64,000 nt of DNA from Atherinomorus stipes. Taxonomy: Eukaryota > Chordata > Actinopteri > Atheriniformes > Atherinidae. Positions 35,501 to 49,500 of the stretch are shown one piece after another. The first letter of the stretch is position 1; each line of letters begins with the position of its first letter. The stretch is taken from NCBI GenBank assembly GCA_023101725.1, contig JALJCO010007110.1, forward strand, positions 186,001 through 250,000, given 5' to 3'. Position numbers and translations under genes: made by a program. Under the pieces are notes generated by a model. That model was given only the letters and a program-made list of their open reading frames with translations, did not search any database and was not told where the DNA came from.

Positions 35501-37468
35501 CGATCGGCCCCCTCAAGCAGCGCTGTGGAGGGAAGTCTCTCTAGGATGAGGAGTCGCAGTGCTCACCGAGAGCAGGACCGCCACAGCTGGGTAAGTCAGG
35601 CTGCAGCTGTCTCTGAACCAGCAAAATCATGTTGCTGTGAATTTTGAAACTGCAGCTCAAGTCATTACTCTAGTTTGATGCCTGACAGTTTAGGCATCTA
35701 TAAACAGTTTCACATCTCATCTCTGCATGCACTCAAGCTAAGTGATCTGCATGCCTTAATCACTGTATCTGTGTCCTGTCCGCATTGAAAACTGACATAA
35801 GTGGAATGTCGGCTGAGTTCAGGTGAAAAACGAGCTGATGACTAATGTTGAAGGTATCACCTCCACTCGTCACACATTATGCTCTAGACAGAAGGCAGTC
35901 AAACACATTCTCAGGCTTGTAATTCAGGGCTGGATTAGACAAATTGTTGTTAAGTACATGTTATCACTGCTCATTTATCAGAAACCTGTCAGCATGGTGT
36001 AGTGAAACCTGCGAGTCTTGTAACCTACAGCCAAACAAAGTCTTGATATTTGTGTCACTGTGTTCCTCTACTGAATGCGCTTGCTTTTCATTTAACCTGA
36101 AGCTGTCTCTATTCTCTTAGAGATTTTTTTTTTTAGATTTTAAGACAATTTGTGTCTACACGTGTAACTACACGTTTCATTTGCATACCTTTTTATTTAA
36201 TTTATTTATTCTCTGTTAATCAGTGTTTATGCAGTTTTGGGTTTAGTTGCCTCTTTATTATTGTCACTAATTGTAGTCTCAGGTTGAAGGCCTGTAGTTT
36301 GATTTGTATAATAGCACACTGCAGTAATCCAGCGCTTGGAGAAGTACAAGGACACCACCACCATCTAGTGGTGGTTTCATCATGTCTATCTACCTTGTGG
36401 GTGTCTATGGCTCTTTGATACTTTGCAGTACTTTTGTTTGTAAAAAGCTGTTGAGATGAGTGCATGTCTTTGAAAGATGTGGCTATTAGAGCAATTGTTA
36501 AATGAGATCACAGAGGGCAGTGTTATAATTGCTCAGAAAACATTGTGTTTGAAAATGCCCGAGATTAGAAATTTTACCCTTAATGTTTTCAATTACAGAA
36601 TTCAAAAGCAAATAATCTGAATGGAATTTCAGTTTTGTAATCACATTACAGTGATGTAAAATGTATGATAAAGTTGCATTTGTCATTGACTCTAAGAATA
36701 ACTCAATTCTTAAACTGGAAAGGAAATAGGATTGTAATTATTTTCACCGCTGATATTCATCATCAGAACACTTTGTGGTAGGAGATGCCAGTTAAATGGA
36801 AAGCTAGACTGCTGATGGAGAACATGTTGTCATAGCTTAATGGCTTTTTATTACCATGACTTGAATGGTTTAAAGGCAACTAGAGGGTGCTGGGTGCTTG
36901 GCAATTTGGGTAGTTGAGTTGACCTCCTGTGCCGAGATGCTGAAAGTCCTGATAGCAGCAGATCCAGATTCAGGTCCCAACCTGTTGCTATTTGCAGCAC
37001 ATCATCCTACTCTTCCTGCTGGCTTTCCTTTGTTTAATATGGGGTATGAGAGTTGAAACTCTTATAAAAGAAAGTGTAACTACTACAGTGTTCAGTTTGA
37101 AAGTTCGGCAATTGAATAGTTACTGTTATACTGTTATATGTGGGATCAAGGACTAAAAATACTGGCAATCTTGGCTAAATAAGTTACTTTTGTGTTTTCT
37201 TTTGAACTTTGAAATTATTTTAATGAAATTATATGTGATGGAATTTGAGGAAAATAGATATAGATAGATATAGAAATAGATAAAAAAGGAAAATAGATAT
37301 AGAAAATAAATGCACAAGTGTATTTTCTTTTCTCCTTGTTGGTAATGAGTGAATCTACAAACGTACACTGTGAACCCCAAAAGTGACTTTACTAGTAAAA
37401 AGTAAAAAAACAAGCAAAATATCATAATTATAGTGAGCTTCATTTCACTTTTCACTACACAAAACTAA

Positions 37469-37509
<41 letters not shown>

Positions 37510-40500
37510 TGGTTAGCATTGCAGCCTCACAGTAAGAAGGTCGCTAGTTCGATTCCCAGCTGGGGAGGGGGTTCGAACAATTCCAGCAGTGGACTTCCGG
37601 TGTGGAGTTTGCATGTTCTCCCGTGTATGTGTGGGTTCTCTCCGGGTACATGCATGTTAGGTTTATTGGACACTCTAAATTGCCCCTAGGAATGAATGTG
37701 AGTGTGAATGGTTGTCTATCTCTCTGTGTTGGCCCTGCGACAGACTGGCGACCTGTCCAGGGTGTACCCTGCCTCTCGCCTGATAATTGACCTATGGCTA
37801 AGCCACGCCCCCTCCACTCACTCGGACAAACAAACATTCGGTGACAGGCGCTATGTGACACCTTGGCAGATGACAGCTGTCAACACGGACAGCAGACGCG
37901 TGATCAGACAGAGAGATCATGACGAGATAAATTAAAAAACATAAAAACAAAACAAACAAAAAGAAATTGTTCAAAAGTCTTAAACTGGGAGTAGAAATCA
38001 AGCCTGTGAATCTCTGGAATGTGACCAGTGCGCACTCCCCCAGTTTCTTGCCCAAACTACTGCACGGCTGCTGCTGTTGTGCCAAAAAGTGATCATCTGA
38101 CAAAAACTGATTAAACAGCCAAACAGTTCCAGCGGAGCAGTCTGGCTGCAGCTTGGAAGCTAGAGGCGTGTGGTTATCGACGTTACTACACGACACCTGT
38201 ACTACACGACAGCGTCCTATGTACCGTGACCACGTACCAAAACTAGCATGTTTAGCTAGCGTTAGCCAACTTAAACTAACATTAGGAAAGGCAACTTCAT
38301 ATTTCTTTCAAGCAAAGTAACAACATGTGCCTCAAATACGATGTTCCCTTACCTTAGAACAGATGTAGACATCCTTGTTCATCAACTGAACGTGGATAAA
38401 ATGTTGTGGTCTGCTGCATAACTTTGGTCTGATGTGACTTGGTAAAAGGCAAAAAATACACCCTGTCACCCAGCCTCTCAGGATACCTAGTGTCGGAGTT
38501 GCATGTTCCCCATGCACACCGTTTGACCATTTGAAACTAAAAAGAACACATAAAAACAAACAAAAACGGACTAACTTCAATGCATTTCAATGGACGTTCA
38601 AGCAAAGAATGTCCGAGTGTATGGGATAGCTCTGCGCACTGTGATTGGTTCATTGCGTTTGGGGGCGTGGTTTAGCCATAGGTCAATTGCTGGGATAGGC
38701 TTCAGCAACCCCCGCGACCCTGAACTGGATAAGCGGTACAGAAAATGACTGACAGACTGATATATAATATGTTCAAGTTAGTGTCAATCCGAACTAGAAG
38801 GAAACTCGGCTTTGGGAATCTTGCAGAATTTCTGCACAGTAATATAGCCTAAGTGATCAAATTAGTTGCTGATATTGTGAGGCACCATGAAAAAGGAAAA
38901 CTATGGATGTACATAAAGGTAACCAGCTTAAAGCATGTGATATATGATTTTGATAAAGGTTTCAGAAATCCAAAATAATATTTAAGTCAGTTTATGTCAG
39001 CAGATATCAGAAGTTATTATTTTTTGCTGATTTGTATTGATTGGCAGTAGGATTTATAGAGATGCTGAGATGTGATATAAGTCATGAGCTGACATCACTG
39101 CTGTAAGCGTGAGGGTCTGAGGCTGCAGAGTCCGGCAGAGCAGAGATGGGCACCATGCTGAAAGTTGTGCTGTACATGTGGTCATGCTGTCTGACTCCAC
39201 CCTGCCTCTGGGTAAGTTACAGCCAAATTCTATCGTTGCAGTGTTTCTCTGTAAGACCTATTCGCCTGTTTTCATAATGCTGAATCCACAGAAGGTAGTT
39301 ATTATACACAACGGACTGCTCTGCTTGTACATCACCTTCATCTTATTTCACCTCAGTGTCGATGTTGGTTAAGTTTGTGGCTGAGACTGATGAGGTCAGA
39401 GCAGAAGTGATGAGCAGCGATGAGTCACTTCCCAGGGAATGATGCTGAGTATTAAGGGAAGGAAAAATAAGTGCACATATTTGTAGGTTGTACTATTTTG
39501 AATGCTGTAATAGAGTATTTTCATATTCTTGTCTTGTCAAAAAAATAAAAAGTGTTTCGTTCAAACCATTGTGAAACAGAAGAGTGCTACAAAAAGTCAG
39601 ATTTAAAAAGAAGGTGCTACAAGAAGGATATCTCCCATAAATAATTAATTATAATCTGATTTATTCATTAATTTACATTGGATTTCCTGATTAGCTTGTT
39701 TGAGTATTTTTACAAGCTGGTCATCTTTATAATTAAGAGAATGCAAAATATTGATTGAATCATTACAAAATTTAAAATATGCATTATAAAATGAGTGATA
39801 AATGTTAAATTATAAAAAACAAAAATAATTCTGCCACCCTGAACTGCAGGTATAAGTAGCATAATCAAGATGTGAAGCACTTAAAATTTTTAGGGCCGTC
39901 ATCTTTCTTTTAATAGTGAAAATCCCCTGGGGGAGGCAGCCATTTTAAAGCCAAGGCGAACATGAGACCGGTTAGTTCGTGTGCTCCTGAAAACTGAGAA
40001 CCTAAGAGCACGTTTTCTTGTGGCATGCCACTTTAGAGAAACCAGGTTTCCTGTAGGGGGCATATGTGGACAATGACTGAGCCCTTCTGCCACTATTTGC
40101 ACAAAGGTGATCTTGAATGTGCATCTGGATGCACCCATATGCTTTTAGAAGTGTTTTTTTTCTTTTTCTTTTAATCTTTCAATATATTGCTTATTCCATG
40201 CTTGGCTTTATCAAGTATTGCTGGGCTCTGTAAGGTACCCTATGTTGCACTTATGCTTAAAAGATTAGTTGTAAATGAAGCTGACTTGAGTCAAACGTTG
40301 TCTTTTGTAGAGCACAAGTTCCCTGAAACCTGATTGTCTGCTCTGGTGTTTGCATAAGTTTGCCTCTGAGTGAGAGTTAAGCAAACATTTCCTTGTCCCT
40401 GGTGATTCTTGCTTTTGGTTAAATTGTGCTGACAAACTGGTTGAGCATATAGTTAATTGGCTTTTCCCCCTCTTTCTCTTCTCTATGTCATGCATGACAG

Positions 40501-43500
40501 ATGTAGCTGTAGTTTTCTTGTAAATAGAATTATTCACATGTGCTTTTTTTTAGATTATTGTATCTCACTTTGTCATCCACACTTTCTCCCCATCTTTCTC
40601 TTTCTATTTTGATGGAGATACTGTGGCAACATGGATAACACTTTTCCCTTTCTTTTCTGTCCTACATCTGCATCATCTGCTTTGCTTAACTGACTCATTC
40701 ACTTCACTGTCTTTAACTGCTACTGAATCAGATTGGAGTGACAGAGCACTGCAGAACATATATCACCCCTCTCCATCCTCTCCACCCTCTCCACCCCTCC
40801 CGTCCTGAATAAGGGACCTCCCATTCTCTCTCTCTTGCTCTCTCTGTATCCGCTCCACACTCCCTCTCTCCACCCAGTTTCTCCTTGACAGTGAGTCCTA
40901 TAATGCTGAGTACAAAGAGCAGCACTGCTGACGCATTTTCTCCTACCTGCCTGTACCTGCAGAAAAAAGGCGAGGGGAGAAAAATTCCCTTCCCCTCTTT
41001 CTGGATCTGACTTTACTCCCACAGCACTCTCTCGTTTCCTCCGATTGGCACAGCGTTGTGTGCCCTCTGGTTTTCCTTGTGGAATACGAATGACTACTGC
41101 AGCTTTCCTGTGCCACCAGCTGTCCTGCACAGTTTCTCTACGCAGTTTTTGCCAAAGCCAAAATGCGCTTTTTGGAGATGTAGCCCTGTTGGATGGACGG
41201 ATCTTTCAACTTTAAATCAGATCCTTGCTTTGGGGTAACGGGATCAACATCAGCTTGGGAGAGCTATTAGTTCGGCTTTAATTTAGGTTTCAGTGAGGAC
41301 AGGAAGCTTACACCTGGAGGAGTGGCAGAGGCTGTAGAGCATTGCTTAAAAAGACAATATAGGATAGAAATAAGTGAAAAGTTTGCTGAAGATGCATGTT
41401 GATGGTATGATTCTGTGATTATTCTTAGTTTTATATTGTAGTAGTTTGAGGTATAATTTTTATGCCATAAGACAGAGAAAAATGTCTGAGAAACCTGTTG
41501 GAGAGCAGTGAAGCAGTGCTCTAGGCTGTCTCACAAAGTAGTGTCCTTCATAACAAATACAAAGTACTGGCCTTGCATAACCTTTACTTGCCCATTTGGG
41601 TGTTGTGCCAGGCCTGTCATAGCAGGCATATCTTAGGAGTATTGAAATAGACATTAGAAAGCTTCACAAATTCACTTGAAGCAGACAGCATGGAGCCTTG
41701 ACCGTGATGAGTTGAAACAAGAGTCCTGACGGCTCCGCTGGGACTGCACTGCAGAAAGGCCTTTTTCAGAAAGTGTCTCTGTCCTGCAACGATCCCCAGC
41801 TGACTTCTGTTATCTGTGCTGCATCACCCCTTCAAAGTGGCTGAGCTCTGTTCTCTCTGTCACCTTCCTCCCTGCTGCAGTATTGACCCTGCAACATGCG
41901 TCATTGAACACCTAGGACACTATACCATCTCTCCAGCACATCCAGACTCTTAATGATTCCCCACTGCTGTGAAAGCAGGAGTCACAGCTCAGCTCACAGG
42001 CTCTGTTCAGATTCAAGGGGTCTTGACAGCAGCGGGCTGTGATGGAGTATCTCGGAGACAAGCTGTCAGTGGCCCACTCTCAGGTGTCGGGGTGGGTTGG
42101 AAATGTCCGGCGCTCCCTTCACGGAGCTCTGAACTTTTTATCAAGCTCGGTAGAGAGAGGAGCCAGAGGAGAGGACGGGATCGGCAACTTCAAGAGAACC
42201 AACTCTCTGCGTTCTTTGGCTTCTCGCAGCAGGGAGTCCATCCGCAGATTCTCACTGCGCAGCCAGCAACGTCTCTCCTTACGCAGACGCACGGCGCCAA
42301 ACACCCCTATCGCTGTAAGATGGCACACACACATTCTAAGTACAAATACACAGCATGTAAACGCTGCTTCTAGCAACAAACAATCGTAGATGTAGGTGTT
42401 GAGCAGTTTATTTAACAGTATTTATGCACTCAGAGGTCTTAAACATCTGCTGCAGTTAAATAAAGCACGAGTGGAATTCAAGTCATTTTGCAGCACTGTC
42501 AATGTCTCTGTGATGACAGCTGCTCCATCGTCAGCTATTTGGTCTCCAGCCAAACATGTCAAGAACTTTGACATGTGCTGCAATATCCATAACCCTGACG
42601 ACTCTTTGTATGCGGCAGCGTCAGTGTTCGTTATACCTAAACCTTGTTTCTCTTTGATTTGCAACACAGTTGTTCCCCTGGCTCTTTGGGTCATTGGATT
42701 TTAAGTGATGGGTGATAAAAGAAAGAAAAGTGTAACTATTGATATTGTAGTATTTGCATAAAAAAGTCCTTTAAAGGCCATATTTGATTGGATCTGTTTC
42801 TTGTCACTTGTCTCCACCCTGACCTTTAGTCTGAACAGATTTAGAAATCCACCAGAGGCATGTATGCATTGTAGTGAAATTGCTGTCTTTAAGCTAACGC
42901 CTGTTTGTTCAACTGCTGCACAACACCTCATGAGTCAGTTCCTAAAGATAAGAAATGGCTCCATGACTTAGTGCTGATGTCACTTGTGCCACTGTGTCTT
43001 TGTCAGTTTTAGACATCAGCATCTGTTATTGGGGGTGGGGTGGGGTGGGGGGGAGATTGACAGTAAGGTGTCAGTAATGCTTGAATCTGATAGGTAGTTG
43101 CCAGTAAATGCGTAAGAGTAGTGTACATAGCACAAGTGAAAGTGATTGGTTTGTTGGCTTTGATTGTGTTGTTTCTCTTAAGCAACAAAGGGATTTTTCA
43201 ATATTTTAGGGGCTTTTGAATCATCTGTATTTGCAGTAACCCTTTATCCTCACTTTTCTGTTCTCTTTGGAAATGTCTTTATAAAACTGCTGAATTTCAT
43301 CCATTTTTTTGATTTGCTATACAAAAATATGAAGATGGACTTTTAGAATCCAGTAGATCGTAATATAAATTTTAACTACAGTTTTTACAGTCAGTCAGTT
43401 CTGAAATTAAATCACCCACCTGGTGTTACTGGGTAAATGATACGTGTTAGTGCATGTGGTAAATGGGAAGTTTCAGGGAGTTTTTCAGTTATTATTTTAA

Positions 43501-46500
43501 GTACCTGCTGCTACAAGACTAAAATTCATTGTAAAAGGTGTAATCTTCCCAGGGGATATAAATATAAGCCTCATATAAGTGATGTAAAAAAAAATAAATA
43601 AATACGCAAAGCTCACACAGATAGCTACAACTTCTTATTTTTGTTGGAGTTAAATGTGATAAATACAAATGATTTCAGATGTCACTAGTTTGAAGTATGT
43701 AAGTATTGCTAGAAATAAATCAAAGGCATGATGATTAAAGGTAAATGATTTTTATGTTCACATTTGCTCATGTTTGTCTATCCTCGAATAATCGGTCAGG
43801 TCACCCGCTGGCATTTGATCACAAACAACCCTCATATTGGCAAAAAAAAAAAACCTGAATTACAAGCCCCGGGCTGGACGTAATCCTTTAGGTCCGGTTA
43901 AGCACACTGGGGGGAAAAAGAAAAAAACTTAAGCCAAGTCAGGTTTGACATTCTTGCCCTCTGTTCTTATTAAATGCTTTGTACAGCACTGAGCCCTTGC
44001 TTGTATGCACCACTTGTGTTATTCTTTCATTATATAATGGTGTTCAGTTTGCCTTACAGAATTCATCTTAATATAACCCCTCTGTCATGCAGCTAGAATG
44101 CCCATTTGTTGACATTAGATCTGTGGTTGCGGGATCAGTTGTTTTGAATATTGAATCCTGCAATGCTCACAGCATATTTTCCCACCCCACCTTAGCCAGA
44201 TTCAGAACCCAGATTTGAGCAGATGAGTGGAGAATAGAGTGATGACAGACTGCAAATACAATGTGTGACTAAAAGTGTTTTTACACCTGTTAACTGCCCC
44301 ATAGGATATGAGACTGCCACACTTGTCTATACAGTAATCAACATTATATTTTTAAAAGTATATTAACAGTTAACAGAGAGATAGTTTACAAGCTCTAATT
44401 CAAAAACAGCACTCGTGTGCTAAATGTAATCCCGGAATACACACACATTCCTCAACAACATAGTAATCCTGGTTGAGTTTGTACCTGCAGTGTTGTATTC
44501 ATGTAAACACATGTATAATATCTACAGTGTCTCTGATGTAACACCATCTGTTAGGTGCTTTACTGAAGAGTTTTCCCCTTTGTCAAGAAATAGCTATGTG
44601 TTTACTCACTTTCCACTTAACTGCTGTTATTGGTTGTGTGCAGCAACCAGCAATCAGTACATTATCAAGAAGTTTCCAAGGCCTTTTTCCTGCCCTTTCC
44701 TTTACAGATTGTCAGTCAGACCTATGAAGTGATCAGCCCTTTCTCTCCTTCATCCTTCCATTCATCCGCTCTTTGTTATTTTTGTTTCCCTTGACACACC
44801 CTTCCTGTCCAGGGGAAGTTGACTATTACTAATGTTATTAAGGGAAAGCCTTGCTTCTGATGGCATTAAGTCATTAATACTGAACCTGTTGATTCATTAG
44901 ACTTCCTTCACTAATCATATTAATCAGGTTTTATGGTTCACTGTTAACGGTCTGTACGTTTAAAGCTTGTTTGTTGTTGTTTGGTGACTACATCTGTTTA
45001 AAGTGGTACTGTTGAGTAAAGCAGTCTACACTAATAACAATGTGGAAAAATCCCTATCCATGTTTTACTTGCTAACAAGTGTTACAAACTTTTAAATGTA
45101 TCTCACTTGTTTAGCTGCTTTATAATGGCCCCCTCTCTGCAACATGTTCCAGCAAAGGTAGTGTTTCTCCCCTAAGCTGGTCATGTAAGGGTGTGTGCTG
45201 GGCGTGTTTAGGTTGAATAACACACACAAATGCACAGGGTTGGAATTTTTATCGCCAGGATTTTACACGGCCTAGTTTAAAGCTTTTGCCAACCGTGACA
45301 GCTGCATACAGCGACATGCAAAAAAAAGGGCAGATGGCATAGTTATCCCAAAAAACAAAACTGTAGTTGTGAAACATTTTTACTGGCCACAAACAAAATA
45401 GTATTTGAACCTGATGTGTATGTATTTCTAGACTTGACCCTGTGATGTCAAACTGAAAGGTTTGAGAGCTGTAAATCCTTGAGATGAACTGAAGTACAAG
45501 TGCTCTCTCAGATTCAGGGAGCATTGTTGAATGCCATTCTCGCTGTTTTCTGTTGTCTCCTTTCCTGTCAGGAAAGGCTCCCCTGATGAATGACATCCTG
45601 CACTGCTTTTATCTTTTCTCACTCTCTTCAGTTGTTTTATGCACTCCTCAATTAACATTTTCACAGTTACACTCCATCTCACGTGTTCATTGTCTCTTGC
45701 ATTTGTTTTGCAATGCTGTTTTATCTCTGTTCATGCATACACAAAGAAAACAGGAAATGCATTCACGAAGCTCTAAGAATGAGCACTCTGATCTACAGTC
45801 AGCCCCCATATTAACATCACAAGTGAACCACCATTATCGTTAAGGAACCTGGGCAATTACAGAGCCAGGTGTATCAAATTTCTCTGTCCACCCCCTCAGG
45901 CACCATCTGAGGACAGAAGGATTTTCTATTGTTTTTTTTTTCCGTATATAGGCCAGGGTTATCAGTTCATGTGTAGGCGTGCCTTTTTGAGCTCTGTTTG
46001 GTTTTGAGACAGTATGTTCTCTGTACCAGCCTCATTAAAAGAGGCATGGTTCAGTAGGCAGCAAACACACAATCACTCTGCCTCCCATCTCTGTCTTTGT
46101 CCCTACTCTGGTCCAGTCTCAGTTCACTCATCCCTTCACCTTTCATTATCCATCTTACAACTGCTGGCTCCCCAAACTCACCAACCTGCCGTTTTTTTTT
46201 CACCATTTGGTGCTGAAGTAGAGGATGAAGAGGGAAAAAGGAAAAAAAAAAAAAAAAGTTATTAACTGTCACATTACAAAATTTTTTCTATTTTATTTGG
46301 TCTTCAAAGTTAAGTTTGAATTTGACTCGCATCCAGTTTGACGTTCATCATTTATCTTTCTCACTCCACTATCCCTACAGGTGCAGCAGAAGCAAAGTGG
46401 TGAAGAGGATGGGAAAGACTCAGAAACACCAGTTCACGAGACTGACAGTCAGTATGGTACCTGGGAGACAGGACTGCGCACAGATGACAGGTAAACAGAA

Positions 46501-49500
46501 ACTGTCCAGTCCCCACTGTCCACCTCATTATAGAGGCCATAGCTCCTAAGTGCAGCCGACTCAAGGTCAAGTCCTGGCCTAGGGCCCTTTGCTGCATGCC
46601 ATCCCCACTTTCTCTGACCCCTTTTCTTGTCTAGGTACTGTTAAATAAAGGTCACCATAGCCCAAAAAATCCTTTAAAAAAACAAAGCAAAAAAAACATA
46701 CACAAAAAAAACACATTTATTAAGATGAAACGCAAAACGATGGACCTTTGTGCTGTGGATTAGTCTCAGATTCTAAATTTACTCCTATTTTTTTTATATA
46801 ATTATGGATTAAAGTTGGCCTAATAGAAACTGCCTAAAGGAAAATTTGACAAAAAGAACTGAAAAGAACTGATAGCTTTAAATTATCAAAAATGATTTTC
46901 ACCAAGTTCAGAAACAGTGCATACACTGGCTGAAGACATGCAGCCTTGTTTATGTGAGACTGCTTTCACCAGCAGAAATAATGATCTGATTTTAGGCCTA
47001 TTACAACAATACTGTGAAAGCAGTTTATAATGATTTCGGTGATAGTAATCAACCTCTCACATGGATGGAAATGTTTGGGTGGAGCTGGCACCCAAATGGT
47101 GTTCAACTGGGACATTTAGTCTTTTTCGACAAAGCTAGAATGGGAGGAAATTTTAAAAGTGGAATTAATGCACTCTTTATATTTTTTAATAGGAATTTTG
47201 ACAACTCTTTTCCCGATAACTTTGATTTTGATACCCAAGGCTTGAACTGTGTGCAGACTGATATTATTATTGATAAAACAGTCATTTTTACCTGCATATG
47301 CCGACACAAAGCAGTAGGAAATAGACTTCATTTCCTTTGTCTGGGTTAAGCAATTTTTATTGTGTTAAGACACTGAAGACAATTACGCTGACAAGATATC
47401 ACTGCACAATTCATCACTGTTTAGTCTTGTAGCCGCTCAGTGATATCAATTCTGGTTCAAGTCTTGCTCTTGGCTTTTCTGTAAGGAGTTTGTCTGTTCG
47501 TCCTATGCAAGCACGGGTTCTCTCTGAGTGGAGAATTCTTCCTATTGGTGTGGTTGTTTGCCTTTGTGATGGACTGGCAACCTATCCAGGGTGTCCCCTG
47601 ACTCTCACTTCATAGCAGCTGGAATATGCCCCCAGTCCCCCTGCGACCCTGCATTGGAATAATTGGATATAGAAAATGGATGGATGGAATAATACAATTT
47701 GATTTTCCAATAATTACTCTGAAACAGAAAATTACATCCCTGGAGCAGGGCAAACCAGTATTGTCTCTGCAGCCACAGCTTGATAATGGTGATACTATAA
47801 CAGGCTGACAGCCCTGTTAAAGCAACAGCCGCACTACAACTGTAAACAGATAGTTCTTCTGTGAGACAGTACGCCATTGCATCACATTGCAGGGCACTAC
47901 TGACCTCCTCTGGTCAGCATGTGATGCTACAGCTTTAAGCCAACATTATTGAAAGGTCAACTCATTAATTTAGTTTTATTTCAGATGTGTATGGTCTGTG
48001 TATTCTCTAAATCACGATTGTTCCTCCAGTCATGGTAGCAACAAAGGGATGAAGTGTTTTTTGAATTGTTTTAAAGTTTAAAGCTCCTTCTTTTTTAACT
48101 CTGGCAGCCTGACACCTGCAACTCCCAGTTCAGAAAGCAATCTCACTCCCTCACCAAGGAAGTCCACTCCACCACACACCCCGAGTGATCATACTTCACA
48201 GTTGGAAACTGACACTCTGGATGGCCTCCTTCCTCCATCTTCAGAGAGCCTGCCGCTTCCTTTCCCAGATGTAAGTGTGAAGCTCAGATCAGTTTTTTAT
48301 GGCAAGCATTGCTCCATGAGCCATAGCAGTCTGTAATATCTGAAATGTGTTTTGACTGCATTGAATCATACTTGTTGTTAACTTCAATTTTGTGTCTCTC
48401 CATCCAGGCTCCGACCACTTTGTTAGATACCAGTGCTCTCCGCTCCAGAGCCCAGCTAGGGAAGAAACGAGCCCCACGAACACGACCTTCAAGGGCAGCC
48501 CGTCAGAAAGCTGAGGAAGACGGAGGAAACGCAGATGACTGGCTTTACCGAGACTCAACAGGTAAATACTTGTCAAAGAGCTGCATATGTGCTTGTATTT
48601 ATTTCCATCTTGACTGTAAACAACTTTAGACCAAAATGTTTATAAGGCTTTAACCATGGGACTTTTTAAAATTACTTCTTGTGAGAGCGGTTAATAATGG
48701 AGGCTATTTGTTTTAAAAGCAGGGTAGGGGATCTTGGAAAAATGTTTCGAACAAGCTACATTTGAAAAAATATACACCCCCCTAAAACCATGCCTCCAGG
48801 GCACAGGAACACGTGCGTGGATAGTTGTCGGCGAACATAACCGAGAACAGCCGACTGGCTAGCTTGTTAGCTTCCCAGTAAACAACAGAGGAACCATGTT
48901 TCCTAAAAGTGATAATTATCTCACCTTCAAATTCTTCTGCGGCGTAAAACATCCTCACTGCAAACACCAACACCTCCATGACTTGATCCACATCCATTTT
49001 TTGTTTTTAAGAACAAACAGCGGCATAGTTAAGAGCAGTGAGCAGCCATGTTCTCTTAGTTTGTCTGCACTGTGAGATACTCATGGCTAGTCGCGCGCAC
49101 GTGCGAGGACAGTGGGTGCACGACAAACAGCAGTCAAGTTTGATGGACATAAGAATCATTCAGTCAATCAGTACGGGCCGTTCGAAACCCCATCAAAGGG
49201 GTTGTTCCAGTGCTGTACGTTCCACAGGTGATTAATTTTTTTAAATTTCAATTGGGGTGTGAAGAAGACTTTAAGAAATGTAGTAAAAAAAATGCTCCTG
49301 GAAAACATCATCCACCCTGCCTTTAAATTTCCCACTTGCATTCTCCCTCTGACAGAGGCAAAGACTGAAAATAAAGATGACGACTCAGAGTCTGAGGAGC
49401 ATGCCCGAGGAGCTGATGCTGGCCCCGTTGTTGCCTCGCAGCCACAGAGGGTTCCCCTGTTCCCTGGTGTAGACCCGTCAGCTTTAAAGGTGAGCCAGCA

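Larger units (their letters stand above)
37508..38760 (+). repeat. tRNA-derived SINE split by a later insertion
   Basis: The head at 37508-37565 has a pol III box B-like AGTTCGATTCCC. The body contains GTTTGCATGTTCTCC, TCTAAATTGCCCCTAGG and GACTGGCGACCTGTCCAGGG. The expected tail, GGGATAGGCTTCAGCAACCC ... CTGAACTGGATAAGCGGTA, resumes at 38689 after an 896-bp insertion. This is a familiar fish SINE layout; I have not assigned a family name. Confidence 0.8.
35591..41999 (+). other. KIAA1671 intron 4, repeat-bearing part
   Basis: A long intron with a (TA)n run at 37472-37507, a SINE split by a THAP-domain transposon (37508-38760), and pyrimidine-rich DNA at 40550-41050 leading to the alternative first exon. 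The small open frames have no recognisable product. Confidence 0.55.

Noticed and set aside
37508..37580. A genuine tRNA gene
   Set aside because: Only a box B-like stretch is present, in the head of a repeat whose body matches a dispersed SINE. There is no complete cloverleaf.
47014..47349. 111-codon plus-strand frame in a KIAA1671 intron
   Set aside because: No recognisable motif, and no splice sites in suitable places. It overlaps open frames on the other strand, so it is probably chance in AT-rich DNA.
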